Virus record (IMG/VR): IMGVR_UViG_3300036791_001261
Location: 1-57,395 of that record
Reading direction: 5' to 3' (one strand)
Source of the DNA: a virus
Length of the DNA stretch: 57,395 nucleotides
The position numbers and the translations under genes were made by a program. Below, in pieces: positions 6,921 through 14,902 of the stretch. The notes under the pieces were generated by a model. The model saw only the letters and a list, made by a program, of their open reading frames with translations. It did no database searches and was not told the DNA's origin. Positions within the stretch are counted from its first letter, which is position 1. Every line of letters starts with the position of its first letter.

Positions 6921-8237
6921 ATGCAGATTTACCTCATGCGCCGCCACGGCCCCCATTGCCCCGCCGGGCACCCCCAGGATTCCGCTACCGGCGAACTCGA
7001 GGAGCGCCGCAGGAACGCCAAGAAATGCTCCTGCCGCATCTACGCCTGGGGCACCCTCGCCGGGGTCTTCCACAAGCTCGCTACCAAGCAGCGCGACTGG
7101 GAACGCGCCAAGGAAATCATCGCTCCCTACGTCGCGGCGGGGCGCTGGGATGATGTCGTCCCAGTCCCCCCGCCGCCTTCCACTGATCCGGCCCCCCCGG
7201 CAGGGGATCCCTTGTGCGCGGCTCCGGAGGCCGGCTTCAGGAACGCGGACGCAGTGAAAGCTTTTTTGAAGAGTCACCAGACTTCCCAGTCGGCCCCCAA
7301 TACCATCAAGAAGTATCGCGAGGTCCTCGGCCAGTTCGAACGCTTCGGCGCCGACCTGGGACTGCGCTATGTCGAGGAGTGGACGCGGGCGCATGTGCGC
7401 CAGCTCGTCCTCCACTGGGGAGAAACCAACGGCCCCCTCACCGTGCAGAAAAAACTCGGCGCGCTCAAGGCCTTCTTCGAGCCGTTTTTCGAGGATCGCA
7501 TCCTCGCCGAGAATCCGGCGCGCATCAAGACCCGGCAGAACCGCGCCTTTCGCCTGCGCGCCGGTACCAACTCGAAACAGAAGAACCCGTTCACGGACGC
7601 CGAACTCAAACAGATGCTCGAAGGCTGCCGCTCGCTCGGCCGCACCGAGATCCGCGAGTGGCCCAAGAAGTCCGGGGGACGCCAGGTCGTGGCCATTACC
7701 CAATACCGCGACTACCACCGCAAGTGGACCGGCGAAGACCTGGCCGACTTCATCTCGCTTTCCTACTTCACCGGCCTGCGCATCTCCGACGTGGCCACTT
7801 TCGAAGCCTCCCGCCTCACGCCCGAGGGCGAGGTGCGGCTGCGCGCCACCAAGAACGGGACGTGGGTCTCGGTATGGATCCCGGAATGGCTGCGCCAGCG
7901 CATCCGCCTGCGCGCCGCGCGCTTCGGGGAGTCGATCTTCGGCACGCACACGTCGACCGACATGAACGTCATCACCGACGTCTGGCGCCGCAAGCTCAAC
8001 GTGCTCTGGGAGTCGAACGGGCCGTGGAAGGAAAAGCCTACCCACCATCGCTTCCGCCACACCTTCGTGCGCATCCTGCTCGAGCGCCACGTGCCGGTCG
8101 CGCTCGTGGCCGAGCTGGCGGGCGATACCGAGCAGATGATCCGCCGCCATTATTCCGCCTGGATGCCGGAACGGCAACAGTCGGCTTCGCGCGTCTTGGC
8201 GGAGGCCTTCCGCGATGTGCCCCGCTTTCATGTTTAG
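6921..8237 (+). CDS. int: Tyrosine integrase
   Basis: A 438-aa tyrosine recombinase. An N-terminal Cys/His region (HCPAGH, KKCSC, YAWG; residues 9-43) may bind zinc. Residues about 108-200 are the SAM-like core-binding domain; the catalytic domain has R287 (TGLRISD), K311, H376-x-x-R379 and Tyr411 (RRHYSAW). The usual second His is replaced in AGDTEQ. It is the only rightward gene inside the leftward block and lies 22 bases after an arm repeat of attP, so it should catalyse integration into tRNA-Ser. Its end overlaps the convergent excisionase-like gene by 4 bases. Confidence 0.95.
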   Translation: MQIYLMRRHGPHCPAGHPQDSATGELEERRRNAKKCSCRIYAWGTLAGVFHKLATKQRDWERAKEIIAPYVAAGRWDDVVPVPPPPSTDPAPPAGDPLCAAPEAGFRNADAVKAFLKSHQTSQSAPNTIKKYREVLGQFERFGADLGLRYVEEWTRAHVRQLVLHWGETNGPLTVQKKLGALKAFFEPFFEDRILAENPARIKTRQNRAFRLRAGTNSKQKNPFTDAELKQMLEGCRSLGRTEIREWPKKSGGRQVVAITQYRDYHRKWTGEDLADFISLSYFTGLRISDVATFEASRLTPEGEVRLRATKNGTWVSVWIPEWLRQRIRLRAARFGESIFGTHTSTDMNVITDVWRRKLNVLWESNGPWKEKPTHHRFRHTFVRILLERHVPVALVAELAGDTEQMIRRHYSAWMPERQQSASRVLAEAFRDVPRFHV

Positions 8238-8491
8238 CGCCGGTTGGTGTTCCTCGCGAGCACGCGCTCGTAGACCGCGCGCGGCACGCGGATGATGGGC
8301 CGTTTGGAGCCGGGGGTGCGGATCACCTCCACTCCCGGCTCGTTGCGGAAGATGCGCCGCGCCGTGGGGCGTGAGACTCTCATCTCGCGCGCGCAATCGT
8401 CGAGCGTCATGAAGTCCGGATCCCAGCGCTCCTCGTTCGACTGTTTGAGCGCCTGCTGGCGCTCGGCCCTCTGCTCTATCGTGCGTAGCAT
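8234..8491 (-). CDS. Excisionase-like HTH protein
   Basis: An 85-aa protein with a helix-turn-helix (MTLDDCAREMRVSRPTARR, residues about 28-46) followed by a beta-wing (IIRVPRAVYERVL), as in MerR/Xis-type HTH_17 proteins. The ATG at 8491 has GGAGAAGATC in front. It converges on the integrase with a 4-base overlap. Size and position fit a recombination directionality factor; a small transcription regulator is the alternative. Confidence 0.72.
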   Translation of the reverse strand: MLRTIEQRAERQQALKQSNEERWDPDFMTLDDCAREMRVSRPTARRIFRNEPGVEVIRTPGSKRPIIRVPRAVYERVLARNTNRR

Positions 8492-8492
8492 G

Positions 8493-8906
8493 ATCTTCTC
8501 CGTGGGTGTGTGGGTTCCCTCGATCCGGCGCGGTCCCCGGGACGCAGGCAACGGCGCACCGGACCCTCGCGCCCTCGCTCGCCCAGCTCGCCCTCACCAC
8601 CGGCCCGCCGCAACGTTCGCAGGTGCGTCCCGGAACCCACCGGATCCGCACCTGATCGCGGTAGTGCCAGCGCTTGGAGGGGCCGATACGCTCCACATCC
8701 ATCCGGCGGACCATGGTCTTGAAGTAGAGCCACCGCGCATGGTCGATGTTCCCCAGAGCGTCCGGCCCGCTGAGCCGTATCGCGAAGCGCGTGGCATGGT
8801 GCAACGGAATATCCCGCCACACCCGCTCGAACAGACTGCCGAGGTCCACCCAGCGTTCGCCCGGCGCCTGGCGCAACCGCGTATAGACCTCGGCCTGCCA
8901 GCTCAT
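8493..8906 (-). CDS. Probable winged-helix/zinc-ribbon protein, 3' end unresolved
   Basis: The start at 8906 is firm: ATGA overlap with the upstream gene. The first 110 residues look real, with a likely winged-helix region and CERCGGPVV, then a possible second pair VRCAVAC. No in-frame stop follows: the frame stays open antisense through the excisionase and integrase to 6651, which is surely not coding. A +/-1 shift near 8500-8590 would end at 8476, just inside the excisionase start. The end given marks only where coding character fades. Confidence 0.45.
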
Positions 8907-9931
8907 AGGGACGCCTGCGGGGGAGCGTTACTCGCACGATCCGCCCGCACCACCGGGTTACGTGTCATGCGGTTGACGCGCTCGATTTCCGCGAGGAGGC
9001 GCTTCAGGTTTTCCATCAACCCCTCGATCATGAGCATGGCGCGCGGCCGGTCTTCGAGCGCCGCGACATGCATCTGGTCGTAGGGCTTTTCGATCTGGTT
9101 GTTGAGCCGCTTGCAATCGCTGATGATGCGGTTGATCGCGCCCGGCGTGATGCGGCCATGCTTGGCCTTGGCGCGCGCCATGCGCCCTTCGGCCGCTTCG
9201 CGGAATCGCTCGACCACCGCCAGTTGCGTTTTCTCATCGCGCGCCTGCCGGATCTCTTGCGCCATGTCCTTGATCTCCCCGGACTGCACGCAGCTCAGGG
9301 TAGTGGCTAATTCCGCCGCTTTTTGAAAAACCACGTCACTGTGGATGGAGCCCAGCGCGAGCGTCGACTTCTGCGGCAGCCGGGTAAAGTCGAAGTTGAA
9401 GTTGCGCGCACGGATATGCGCGCGGCGCTCGGAGTAGGCGTTCGCCAGCATAGGTTCCCGGAGGCTCCATTCCTTGGCCAGGTCTTTGATCGACTTCCCC
9501 GGATACTGATCCTTCAGCACCAAAACCTGCGCAATCACCTCCTGGACGGTCATGCCGCGCCCTTCGATGGCATTGATCTGGCGGGATAATACCTGGCGCC
9601 GGTATTCGTCCGGCTCGATGACGACGTAAGCGTCGAACCAGGAGCGATCGATCGTCTCGGCCCCCCGGATGCGGTGCATGCCGGTGGCGACAATATATTT
9701 GTAGCTGCCGTACGGGGCGGCCAGATTCAACAGCACCAGGGCCGGGAACTCGCAGCCGTTCGCCATGTCATAGCCGTATTGCCAGGCGCGATCGTCGTCC
9801 AGCCGGCGGTTGAGCCGCGCCGGGTTCTCGTCCGAGGCCCGCAGGTCGATTTCTCGAAACTCGACGCGCGGCAGGTAAGTGAAGCTCCAATTACCCCGGT
9901 TGAGGTAATTTTCGGTTTTGGAATCCCGCAT
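8903..9931 (-). CDS. ParB-like protein
   Basis: A 342-aa protein. Residues about 80-125 contain the ParB/Srx-type motif ATGMHRIRG followed by a strand pair (WFDAYVVI), and residues about 140-190 resemble a KorB/ParB helix-turn-helix (SIKDLAKEWSLRE). The C-terminal half is helical and basic. The ATG at 9931 with AAGGAG at good spacing is preferred to a TTG at 9964. No ParA partner is present, so regulation, nicking or DNA bridging is as likely as partition. Confidence 0.75.
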   Translation of the reverse strand: MRDSKTENYLNRGNWSFTYLPRVEFREIDLRASDENPARLNRRLDDDRAWQYGYDMANGCEFPALVLLNLAAPYGSYKYIVATGMHRIRGAETIDRSWFDAYVVIEPDEYRRQVLSRQINAIEGRGMTVQEVIAQVLVLKDQYPGKSIKDLAKEWSLREPMLANAYSERRAHIRARNFNFDFTRLPQKSTLALGSIHSDVVFQKAAELATTLSCVQSGEIKDMAQEIRQARDEKTQLAVVERFREAAEGRMARAKAKHGRITPGAINRIISDCKRLNNQIEKPYDQMHVAALEDRPRAMLMIEGLMENLKRLLAEIERVNRMTRNPVVRADRASNAPPQASL

Positions 9932-9950
9932 GGGGGTGCTCCTTTCCGGG

Positions 9951-10094
9951 TTAAGATCTTCCAACCAATTGCGCCAGCACCCACAGGAACAGGCCGGCAG
10001 CGACTAAATTGCCACGCGGTGCAGAGATCCCCACGGCCGCGAACAGGAACGACAGCAAGGCCAAGATGACCAGAACCAGATACAGGATATTCAT
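9951..10094 (-). CDS. Small membrane protein (47 aa)
   Basis: A 47-aa protein with two hydrophobic segments (residues about 3-22 and 29-44) split by SAPRGN. GGAGAAATAAAGTC precedes the ATG. It ends 19 bases before the ATG of the ParB-like gene. Proteins of this size and topology are common in phage early operons; function unknown. Confidence 0.7.
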   Translation of the reverse strand: MNILYLVLVILALLSFLFAAVGISAPRGNLVAAGLFLWVLAQLVGRS

Positions 10095-10107
10095 GACTTT
10101 ATTTCTC

Positions 10108-10338
10108 CTATTGCACGGCCGTGGGGCCGTCCTGGCTGATGGGGCCGAGCTTGTCGGCGAGCACGCGGCCCATGCACTCGTCGATCGTGGCCGCCATCTC
10201 CGCCCAGGAGTGATGGACCACGGGCAGGTCTTTCACGTAGCGGTCGTAGGCGTAGCCCAGGCCGATCCCCATGCGGTGGGCAAGGGTGGCCGCCAGCAGG
10301 TAGCGCCCGAAGGTTTCGTAGATCTCGGCTTTCTCCAT
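10108..10338 (-). CDS. Hypothetical early protein
   Basis: A 76-aa helical protein that is not recognised. GTG at 10341 and ATG at 10338 both overlap the upstream stop; AAGGGGGAAGC precedes them. It lies directly downstream of the candidate recombinase gene. Confidence 0.65.
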   Translation of the reverse strand: MEKAEIYETFGRYLLAATLAHRMGIGLGYAYDRYVKDLPVVHHSWAEMAATIDECMGRVLADKLGPISQDGPTAVQ

Positions 10339-11243
10339 CACGCTTCCCCCTTCTCCCCGGACTCCGCCGCCCGTTCCGCCTGGCGCGCCGCGCGCCGCGC
10401 CACCAGCTTTTCGCGCAGGTTGTGTTTGCGGGTAGACGGCGTCTCTTCCTCCTCTTCGGGGGCGATGGCAAAGGCCTCCTCGATCGAGATCTCCTTGTCC
10501 TTAATGGCCGTGCCCAGGCCCACCAGCAGGCTCAGGTCCTCGAGGTCCACCGACTCGATCGACTCCTTCCCCAGGACGCGCAGGATGCGCTCCTTGTCGA
10601 CCCCCATCGAGTAGAACCGCTTGAACAGCTTGTCCCGCTTCACCTGCAGGGTGGAAACGTCGCCCGTCACCACGCGCTTGATTTCTTCATACACGGGCTT
10701 AATCAGCCCGAAGGGCACCACCGCGAAAACGGCGTTGCGCTTGGCGATGGCGCAGGCCGCCTGCGCGGTCACAATTTGCATGTCCTCGGAGTACGGCCTG
10801 CCGTCCTTGTGGGTGATCTTGCGCGAGACCTCGGCCGACATCATGACGTTGTTTTCGAGGTCCATGCACACCCCCTGGGCTGTCACTTTGCGGCCGTCGT
10901 TATCGATCACGCGTGCGCCGGCCCGGATGTTTTGGTAGCCCGCCACCACGAACTCGGCCAGGCGGATCGAAGGGCCCTGGATCAACACGGTTTTCTTCTC
11001 TTCCGCGTTCCAGCGCTTCAGGGTGTAAATGCAGGACGCTGCCGTGTCCTCGTCGACCGTGGCGCAGCTCAGTACGTGCTGCCGGAATTTCTGGATCTCC
11101 TTGCGCGGGTGGTCGATCGCGAACTGCATCATCGATTCGAGCTGGGTGCGCTCCATGACTTCGAGCGCACCCGGCGTGAGCGGTATGACGGTAGTCTCGG
11201 TGAGCTCTTCGGGCTCGGGCGGCGGCGGCGGCTTAGCTGGCAT
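10338..11243 (-). CDS. Candidate single-strand annealing/recombination protein
   Basis: A 301-aa protein with a Pro-rich start, a central core (QGPSIRLAEFVVAGYQN, GARVIDNDGRKV, SEDMQIVTAQAACAIAKRN) and an acidic then basic tail. I recall this GPSIRLAE core in phage proteins encoded beside YqaJ exonucleases, a place normally held by annealing proteins such as RecT. Here the exonuclease is 237 bases upstream in the same operon. The annealing role is inferred from context; I cannot assign it to Redbeta, RecT or Rad52 families. Confidence 0.65.
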   Translation of the reverse strand: MPAKPPPPPEPEELTETTVIPLTPGALEVMERTQLESMMQFAIDHPRKEIQKFRQHVLSCATVDEDTAASCIYTLKRWNAEEKKTVLIQGPSIRLAEFVVAGYQNIRAGARVIDNDGRKVTAQGVCMDLENNVMMSAEVSRKITHKDGRPYSEDMQIVTAQAACAIAKRNAVFAVVPFGLIKPVYEEIKRVVTGDVSTLQVKRDKLFKRFYSMGVDKERILRVLGKESIESVDLEDLSLLVGLGTAIKDKEISIEEAFAIAPEEEEETPSTRKHNLREKLVARRAARQAERAAESGEKGEA

Positions 11244-11484
11244 GTTTGGCCTCCTCGTGTCTGGTGAATTCGGTGAGCTTCAAGGTCACGTACTCGAGCG
11301 TGATCGCGAAGCTGGAATCGTCCGCGCCCACGGCCCAGCCGAGGGCCTGGAACATGGCCCAGGCGCGCATGGCCTCCTCGCGCGCCTGGCCCCAGATAAA
11401 GGTCCGTGCCGGACCGATGAAGCTGGCGCCCAGGATGGCGATCGCCCCCCGCAGTTCTTCCGCGCTGCGGATTTCGTCGCTCAT
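11233..11484 (-). CDS. Hypothetical protein between exonuclease and annealing-type gene
   Basis: An 83-aa, mostly helical protein that is not recognised. It overlaps YqaJ by ATGA (11481-11484) and the next gene by 11 bases, so the three genes are likely co-translated. A part in the recombination module is possible. Confidence 0.65.
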   Translation of the reverse strand: MSDEIRSAEELRGAIAILGASFIGPARTFIWGQAREEAMRAWAMFQALGWAVGADDSSFAITLEYVTLKLTEFTRHEEAKHAS

Positions 11485-12443
11485 CGGACGGCCTCCTCGC
11501 GGAAGTTAATGCGCCGCGAGCCGGCGACCACGTGCGTGTGCTGCTGGATGAGCCCTTCCTGCTCGTCGGGGGCGAAGCCGACCAGCTGCTCTTTAGCCAG
11601 CTCCTCCCAATTGGTCTTGGCGCTGTCCCGGGCCTTTTTCCAGGTCATTTTTCCGCGCTCCCAGGCCAGGCCCTCGTGGTCCCCGATGGCGCGCGTCAGC
11701 TGATTTTCAAGCACCCCTTTGCGCTCCTCGAGCAGCGCCAGCTGGCTGCGCACGCTGGCGTACTCCGCCAGCATTTCGGTCTCGGCCACCGTGGCCGGCC
11801 GCAGCTTCTCCCGCTCGCGCGGGTAACGCTTGCGCAGATAATCGCGCGCCTGGCGCGATCCCGAGAGCGGCGGCTCGACGCCCGGGAGCAGGTACTGGCG
11901 CCAGAAGGTTTCGCCCTCCTCGATGAGGATCTCTTCGAGCACCGGGTCGCGCGCGATCTTGTACACACGGAAATCGTTGCCGCCGATCAGTACCGCAATG
12001 TAGGCCAGGTCCAGCTCGCATACGCTCATCTGCCAGGCCACCTGCGCGACGTAATACTCGGGCACCCCGTCTTCGTTCCCGGCTTCCCGGTCCCATTCGC
12101 CCGCCCGGTACTGGCCGGCCGTTTTGATTTCGAGGATCTGGCGCTTGGGTTCGGTCAGGATAAAGGCGTCGGGGGACGCGTATTGCCAGGGACGCGTCGG
12201 CGAGTAGACGCGTTTATCGTGCCACGCTATGGGCAGATCCATACGCGCCGAGAAGACGCCCGCGATCACCGGCTCGAAGGTTTTCCCCCAAAACATCTCC
12301 TCCGTCTGCTCCGGCCCATCGATGAGTTCCTTCTTGCGCGCGTAGACTTCCCACGGTCCTTCCCAATCGGAAATCCCCGCCACGGCGGCGATCTCGCTCG
12401 CGCCGATCCCGGTTGTCTGGACGATGTCTTTCACGCTGGTCAT
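11481..12443 (-). CDS. YqaJ-family viral exonuclease
   Basis: A 320-aa protein of the YqaJ viral recombinase family (PF09588), relatives of lambda exonuclease. It shows GIGASEIAAVAG near the start, GKTFEPVIAGVF, SPDAF, the PD-(D/E)xK core ILEIKTA, and YYVAQVAWQM after it. A coiled-coil stretch follows (MLAEYASVRSQLALLEER). It should digest double-stranded DNA 5' to 3' to give tails for annealing. Second gene of the leftward operon. Confidence 0.92.
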   Translation of the reverse strand: MTSVKDIVQTTGIGASEIAAVAGISDWEGPWEVYARKKELIDGPEQTEEMFWGKTFEPVIAGVFSARMDLPIAWHDKRVYSPTRPWQYASPDAFILTEPKRQILEIKTAGQYRAGEWDREAGNEDGVPEYYVAQVAWQMSVCELDLAYIAVLIGGNDFRVYKIARDPVLEEILIEEGETFWRQYLLPGVEPPLSGSRQARDYLRKRYPREREKLRPATVAETEMLAEYASVRSQLALLEERKGVLENQLTRAIGDHEGLAWERGKMTWKKARDSAKTNWEELAKEQLVGFAPDEQEGLIQQHTHVVAGSRRINFREEAVR

Positions 12444-12676
12444 GCGGAAACTCCCAGCAGGCGGCGGCGCGTGGAGGGGTATGTCCCTCCCTTTTCCTGC
12501 CGTTCGGCCTCGAGTCCGCGCATGAAAAAGTAGGCCACGATCTCGCCCTGGGACCAGTGCATGAATTCATTTTTTTGAAAGCGCTGCTCAATTTCTTTGA
12601 GGGCCTTTTGGGCGGTCTCCGGCCAGCGGACGGAGAGTTTGGTATAGGGTTCTTTAGGGGAGGTTCTGCGCGCCAT
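12440..12676 (-). CDS. RHH-like small DNA-binding protein
   Basis: A 78-aa protein. A short strand (YTKLSVRWP) followed by two helices (AQKALKEIEQRF, SQGEIVAYFFMRGLE) fits a ribbon-helix-helix fold, though the match is by eye. GGAGTACCCTGA precedes the ATG. It is the first gene of the leftward early operon, a usual place for a Cro-like or early regulator. ATGA overlap with YqaJ. Confidence 0.62.
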   Translation of the reverse strand: MARRTSPKEPYTKLSVRWPETAQKALKEIEQRFQKNEFMHWSQGEIVAYFFMRGLEAERQEKGGTYPSTRRRLLGVSA

Positions 12677-12775
12677 TCAGGGTACTCCTTCAACGACACA
12701 CGACCAGCGCGGTAGGCCAGGTTTCACGTCCGCCCGGCCTCTTCAAGCCGCTTCAGACTGGTGCGGGTTGAGGGA

Positions 12776-12804
12776 ATGTTACCCCTCGCCGAAGTCCGCG
12801 TCAA
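12776..12804 (-). promoter_or_regulatory. Leftward early promoter
   Basis: On the minus strand: -35 TTGACG (12804-12799), 17-base spacer, -10 TAACAT (12781-12776). Transcription would start near 12769 and enter the RHH-like gene about 93 bases later. This is the best sigma70-type match between the early operon and the regulator gene. Confidence 0.68.
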
Positions 12805-12819
12805 CCCTTATTTACTCCT

Positions 12820-12843
12820 TTACTGCCAGCACTTTGCCAGTAA
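12820..12843. promoter_or_regulatory. Dyad operator candidate
   Basis: TTACTGCCA and TGCCAGTAA form inverted arms (8 of 9 positions match) around six bases. The dyad lies 16 bases upstream of the leftward -35. A TTACTG half-site recurs at 12898-12903. It is a reasonable binding site for the neighbouring XRE-PAS protein; no binding evidence exists. Confidence 0.45.
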
Positions 12844-13103
12844 GTTGTCTAACAAATGCCAGCATGTCTCCTGGACTATCGGCTACGGGTAATCCCCTTA
12901 CTGATGTGTACTAAATATCGGCGGGTCTTATACTTGAAAAACGGCTCTGAGGATCGCTGTCAGGACGGCAATTCTCAGCGTTTTTGTCGCTAGGTTGCAG
13001 ACAGATTGCCCCGCAAGTTTTTTACCCTAGGGCCAGGACGGTGCGTTTTGGGACAGGTTCACCCTGCGTTCATGCTGATAGGTGCGCGCTGCCGACATAG
13101 CCG
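12844..13103. promoter_or_regulatory. Noncoding switch region
   Basis: No gene supported. The stretch holds a further TGCCAGCA copy, a TTACTG half-site (12898) and a TATACT hexamer near 12932 without a good -35. A rightward promoter for the regulator is expected here or at 13142-13164 (TTTCGA, 16 bases, TACACT); the latter would give a nearly leaderless start at TTG 13173. Confidence 0.4.
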
Positions 13104-13868
13104 ATGTTACGGTACTTTGTGGCCCGAAATAGGCCTTTTCGAAAGCGCCGGAAAACGCTACACTTTGGGCACTTGGGTGCCCCTTCTTCCCCCGCCCTGA
13201 AGCGGGCTTTCGGTTTGGCTCTGCGTGCTTTGCGCCAGCAGAGGGGCCTGACTCAGGAAGCCCTGGCCCAAAAAATGAACATGCATCCGGGTTACGTCGG
13301 CGAGCTGGAGCGCGGCGAGCGGGACGCCAGCCTCACGACGCTGTACCGCGTCGCCTCGGCGTTGCAATTTAAGCCCGCCAAGCTGCATCGCGAAATGGAG
13401 AGCCATCTGCGGAAAGAGACCAGGGGGTCGCGGGTCCCGTCCCTGTCGCGCGAGATGAAAGACCTGCGCGCGCATATGGACGCCTCGCCGCTCATGATGT
13501 GGTTGGCCGGTCCCGGCCAGAAAAATATGTATACCAACCGGCCGCTGCTCGACTTCCTCGGCCTCCCGCTCGAGGAGGTGACGGGCGATAAATGGAGAGC
13601 TGTGATGCATCCCGAGGACCTGGCCGCGCGCGACCAGGTCACGCGCACGGCGTTCGCCACCCGCCGGCCCTACACCTACCACTACCGTATCCGCGACAAG
13701 AGCCAGGCATTTGTCTGGATCGTGCAGCAGGCCCTGCCCATTTTCATCAAGGGGAAATATCTGGGCCACCTGGGAACCATGATCCCGGACGCCATTTTCG
13801 AGGGTAAGACCGGCCCTGTCGTCTTCGAGGTCAAGGCCGGCCCCAAGCCGCGCCAGCGCAAATCCTAG
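13104..13868 (+). CDS. XRE-family regulator fused to a PAS domain
   Basis: A 254-aa protein, or about 231 aa if it starts at TTG 13173. Residues about 33-94 are an XRE/Cro-CI helix-turn-helix (LTQEALAQKMNMHPGYVG, then ELERGERDASLTTLYRVA). Residues about 119-231 are a PAS domain: MDASPLMMWL, NRPLLDFLGLPLEEVTG, W-x3-MHPEDL, YHYRIRDKSQAFVWI, HLGTMIPDA. A basic tail follows. CI-like repressors usually carry a peptidase or oligomerisation domain instead, so a PAS sensor is unusual. Position beside the leftward promoter suggests the lysogeny repressor. No Shine-Dalgarno precedes either start; the first 24 residues overlap promoter-like DNA. Confidence 0.85.
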   Translation: MLRYFVARNRPFRKRRKTLHFGHLGAPSSPALKRAFGLALRALRQQRGLTQEALAQKMNMHPGYVGELERGERDASLTTLYRVASALQFKPAKLHREMESHLRKETRGSRVPSLSREMKDLRAHMDASPLMMWLAGPGQKNMYTNRPLLDFLGLPLEEVTGDKWRAVMHPEDLAARDQVTRTAFATRRPYTYHYRIRDKSQAFVWIVQQALPIFIKGKYLGHLGTMIPDAIFEGKTGPVVFEVKAGPKPRQRKS

Positions 13869-13874
13869 CCTGTC

Positions 13875-14861
13875 CTAGTGGCGGCCCGCTATCGTCTGGG
13901 CGGCGGCGCCGAAGACCTGCCCATCGAGGAGGTCGGCTACTCCCTGGCGATGCTCATCGACCAGCAGCCAATGCATTTTGAGCCTGTTCCATTTCACGAC
14001 GCCGTTGCGCGCGAGACGGATGAGTTCGCGGTGCGAACCGTGGCCGGTGCGGCGCAGGTCGTCTTCGAGCGCGATCTTCTTCTCGAGGGTCTGCGACATG
14101 GCCGGGCCCTCGAGCAGTAGCCGCAGCGCCTTGGTGATCCAGGGCGGGATCGAGTCGTGCGCCACGCGCGCGATCGCCGCCATGTCGCTGGGGTCGGTTT
14201 CCACGCGTCCAAACAAATAGGCGTGCCGCACCGCCAGCAGGCCGAAGGCCTTGACGATCGAGTGCCAGTCGAGATACCAGGGCGCCAGGCGCTGCACCAG
14301 CTCGCAATGGTAGAGGAAATTGGGAGGCTCGAGGAAGCGCGGCGGATCGGGCGGACGCGCTGCCACGCGGTCTTCGAGCACATAGCGGGTGGCGGCTGCG
14401 AGCTCGTCGGCGCGCCGGTCCTGGTTGTATTTGTCGAGCGCCTTCAGGGGATCGGCGGCGCGGTGCGATTTGGTTCTCACGCGCAGGGCCCGCTGGAGAA
14501 AATACTGCGCCTGGGTGAGCCGGTGGAAGCGCGGAAATTTCTCCCAATCGCACTCGATGAACAGGCGCTCCTCCGACGGGGAATCGAGCATCTCCCGCAT
14601 CTCGGATTCGATGTCGCGCCAGGGCGAGCGCGCCCGCAGCCGGGCGAGCGAGCAGGGCAGCCACATGCCGCCGAACGAGAACCAGCCGTCCTCGCAGTCG
14701 CGCGAGTACCAGTTGGTTTCGAGGATCAGCCAGACCGAGGGGGTGCGCGGGCAGGGGATCAGCCCGGAGAGCAGGACCTCGACCGCCACCCGGTCCTCCA
14801 CGTTGTATTCCCGGGCCAGCAGGCTCGCCAGCTCGTCGACGCGCGAAGCCCAATCGATCAT
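13875..14861 (-). CDS. Unrecognised solitary protein, candidate lysogeny-expressed gene
   Basis: A 328-aa protein with no domain I can name. The N-terminal half is rich in Trp and Cys (SVWLILETNWYS, FSFGGMWLPC); the last 100 residues look helical with a possible winged helix (LEDDLRRTGHGSHRELI, VVKWNRLKMHWLLV). It is the only leftward gene between the regulator and the late genes, convergent with the regulator, with its own promoter-like site. Such isolated genes are often expressed from the prophage (morons). Function unknown. Confidence 0.72.
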   Translation of the reverse strand: MIDWASRVDELASLLAREYNVEDRVAVEVLLSGLIPCPRTPSVWLILETNWYSRDCEDGWFSFGGMWLPCSLARLRARSPWRDIESEMREMLDSPSEERLFIECDWEKFPRFHRLTQAQYFLQRALRVRTKSHRAADPLKALDKYNQDRRADELAAATRYVLEDRVAARPPDPPRFLEPPNFLYHCELVQRLAPWYLDWHSIVKAFGLLAVRHAYLFGRVETDPSDMAAIARVAHDSIPPWITKALRLLLEGPAMSQTLEKKIALEDDLRRTGHGSHRELIRLARNGVVKWNRLKMHWLLVDEHRQGVADLLDGQVFGAAAQTIAGRH

Positions 14862-14868
14862 CGCCCTA

Positions 14869-14898
14869 GAGATAACGGGCAGGGTGTTGTAAAGTCAA
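14869..14898 (-). promoter_or_regulatory. Promoter for the solitary leftward gene
   Basis: On the minus strand: TTGACT (14898-14893), 18-base spacer, TATCTC (14874-14869). The transcript would start at or just before the ATG at 14861, giving a near-leaderless mRNA. It lies in the 41-base gap to the divergent tail-fibre gene. Confidence 0.52.
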
Positions 14899-14902
14899 CT
14901 CA

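Noticed and set aside
6651-8906. A 751-codon leftward open frame across the integrase region
   Set aside because: It is antisense to the integrase and excisionase-like genes, both with clear domains. Only its first part (8906 to about 8493) has coding features.
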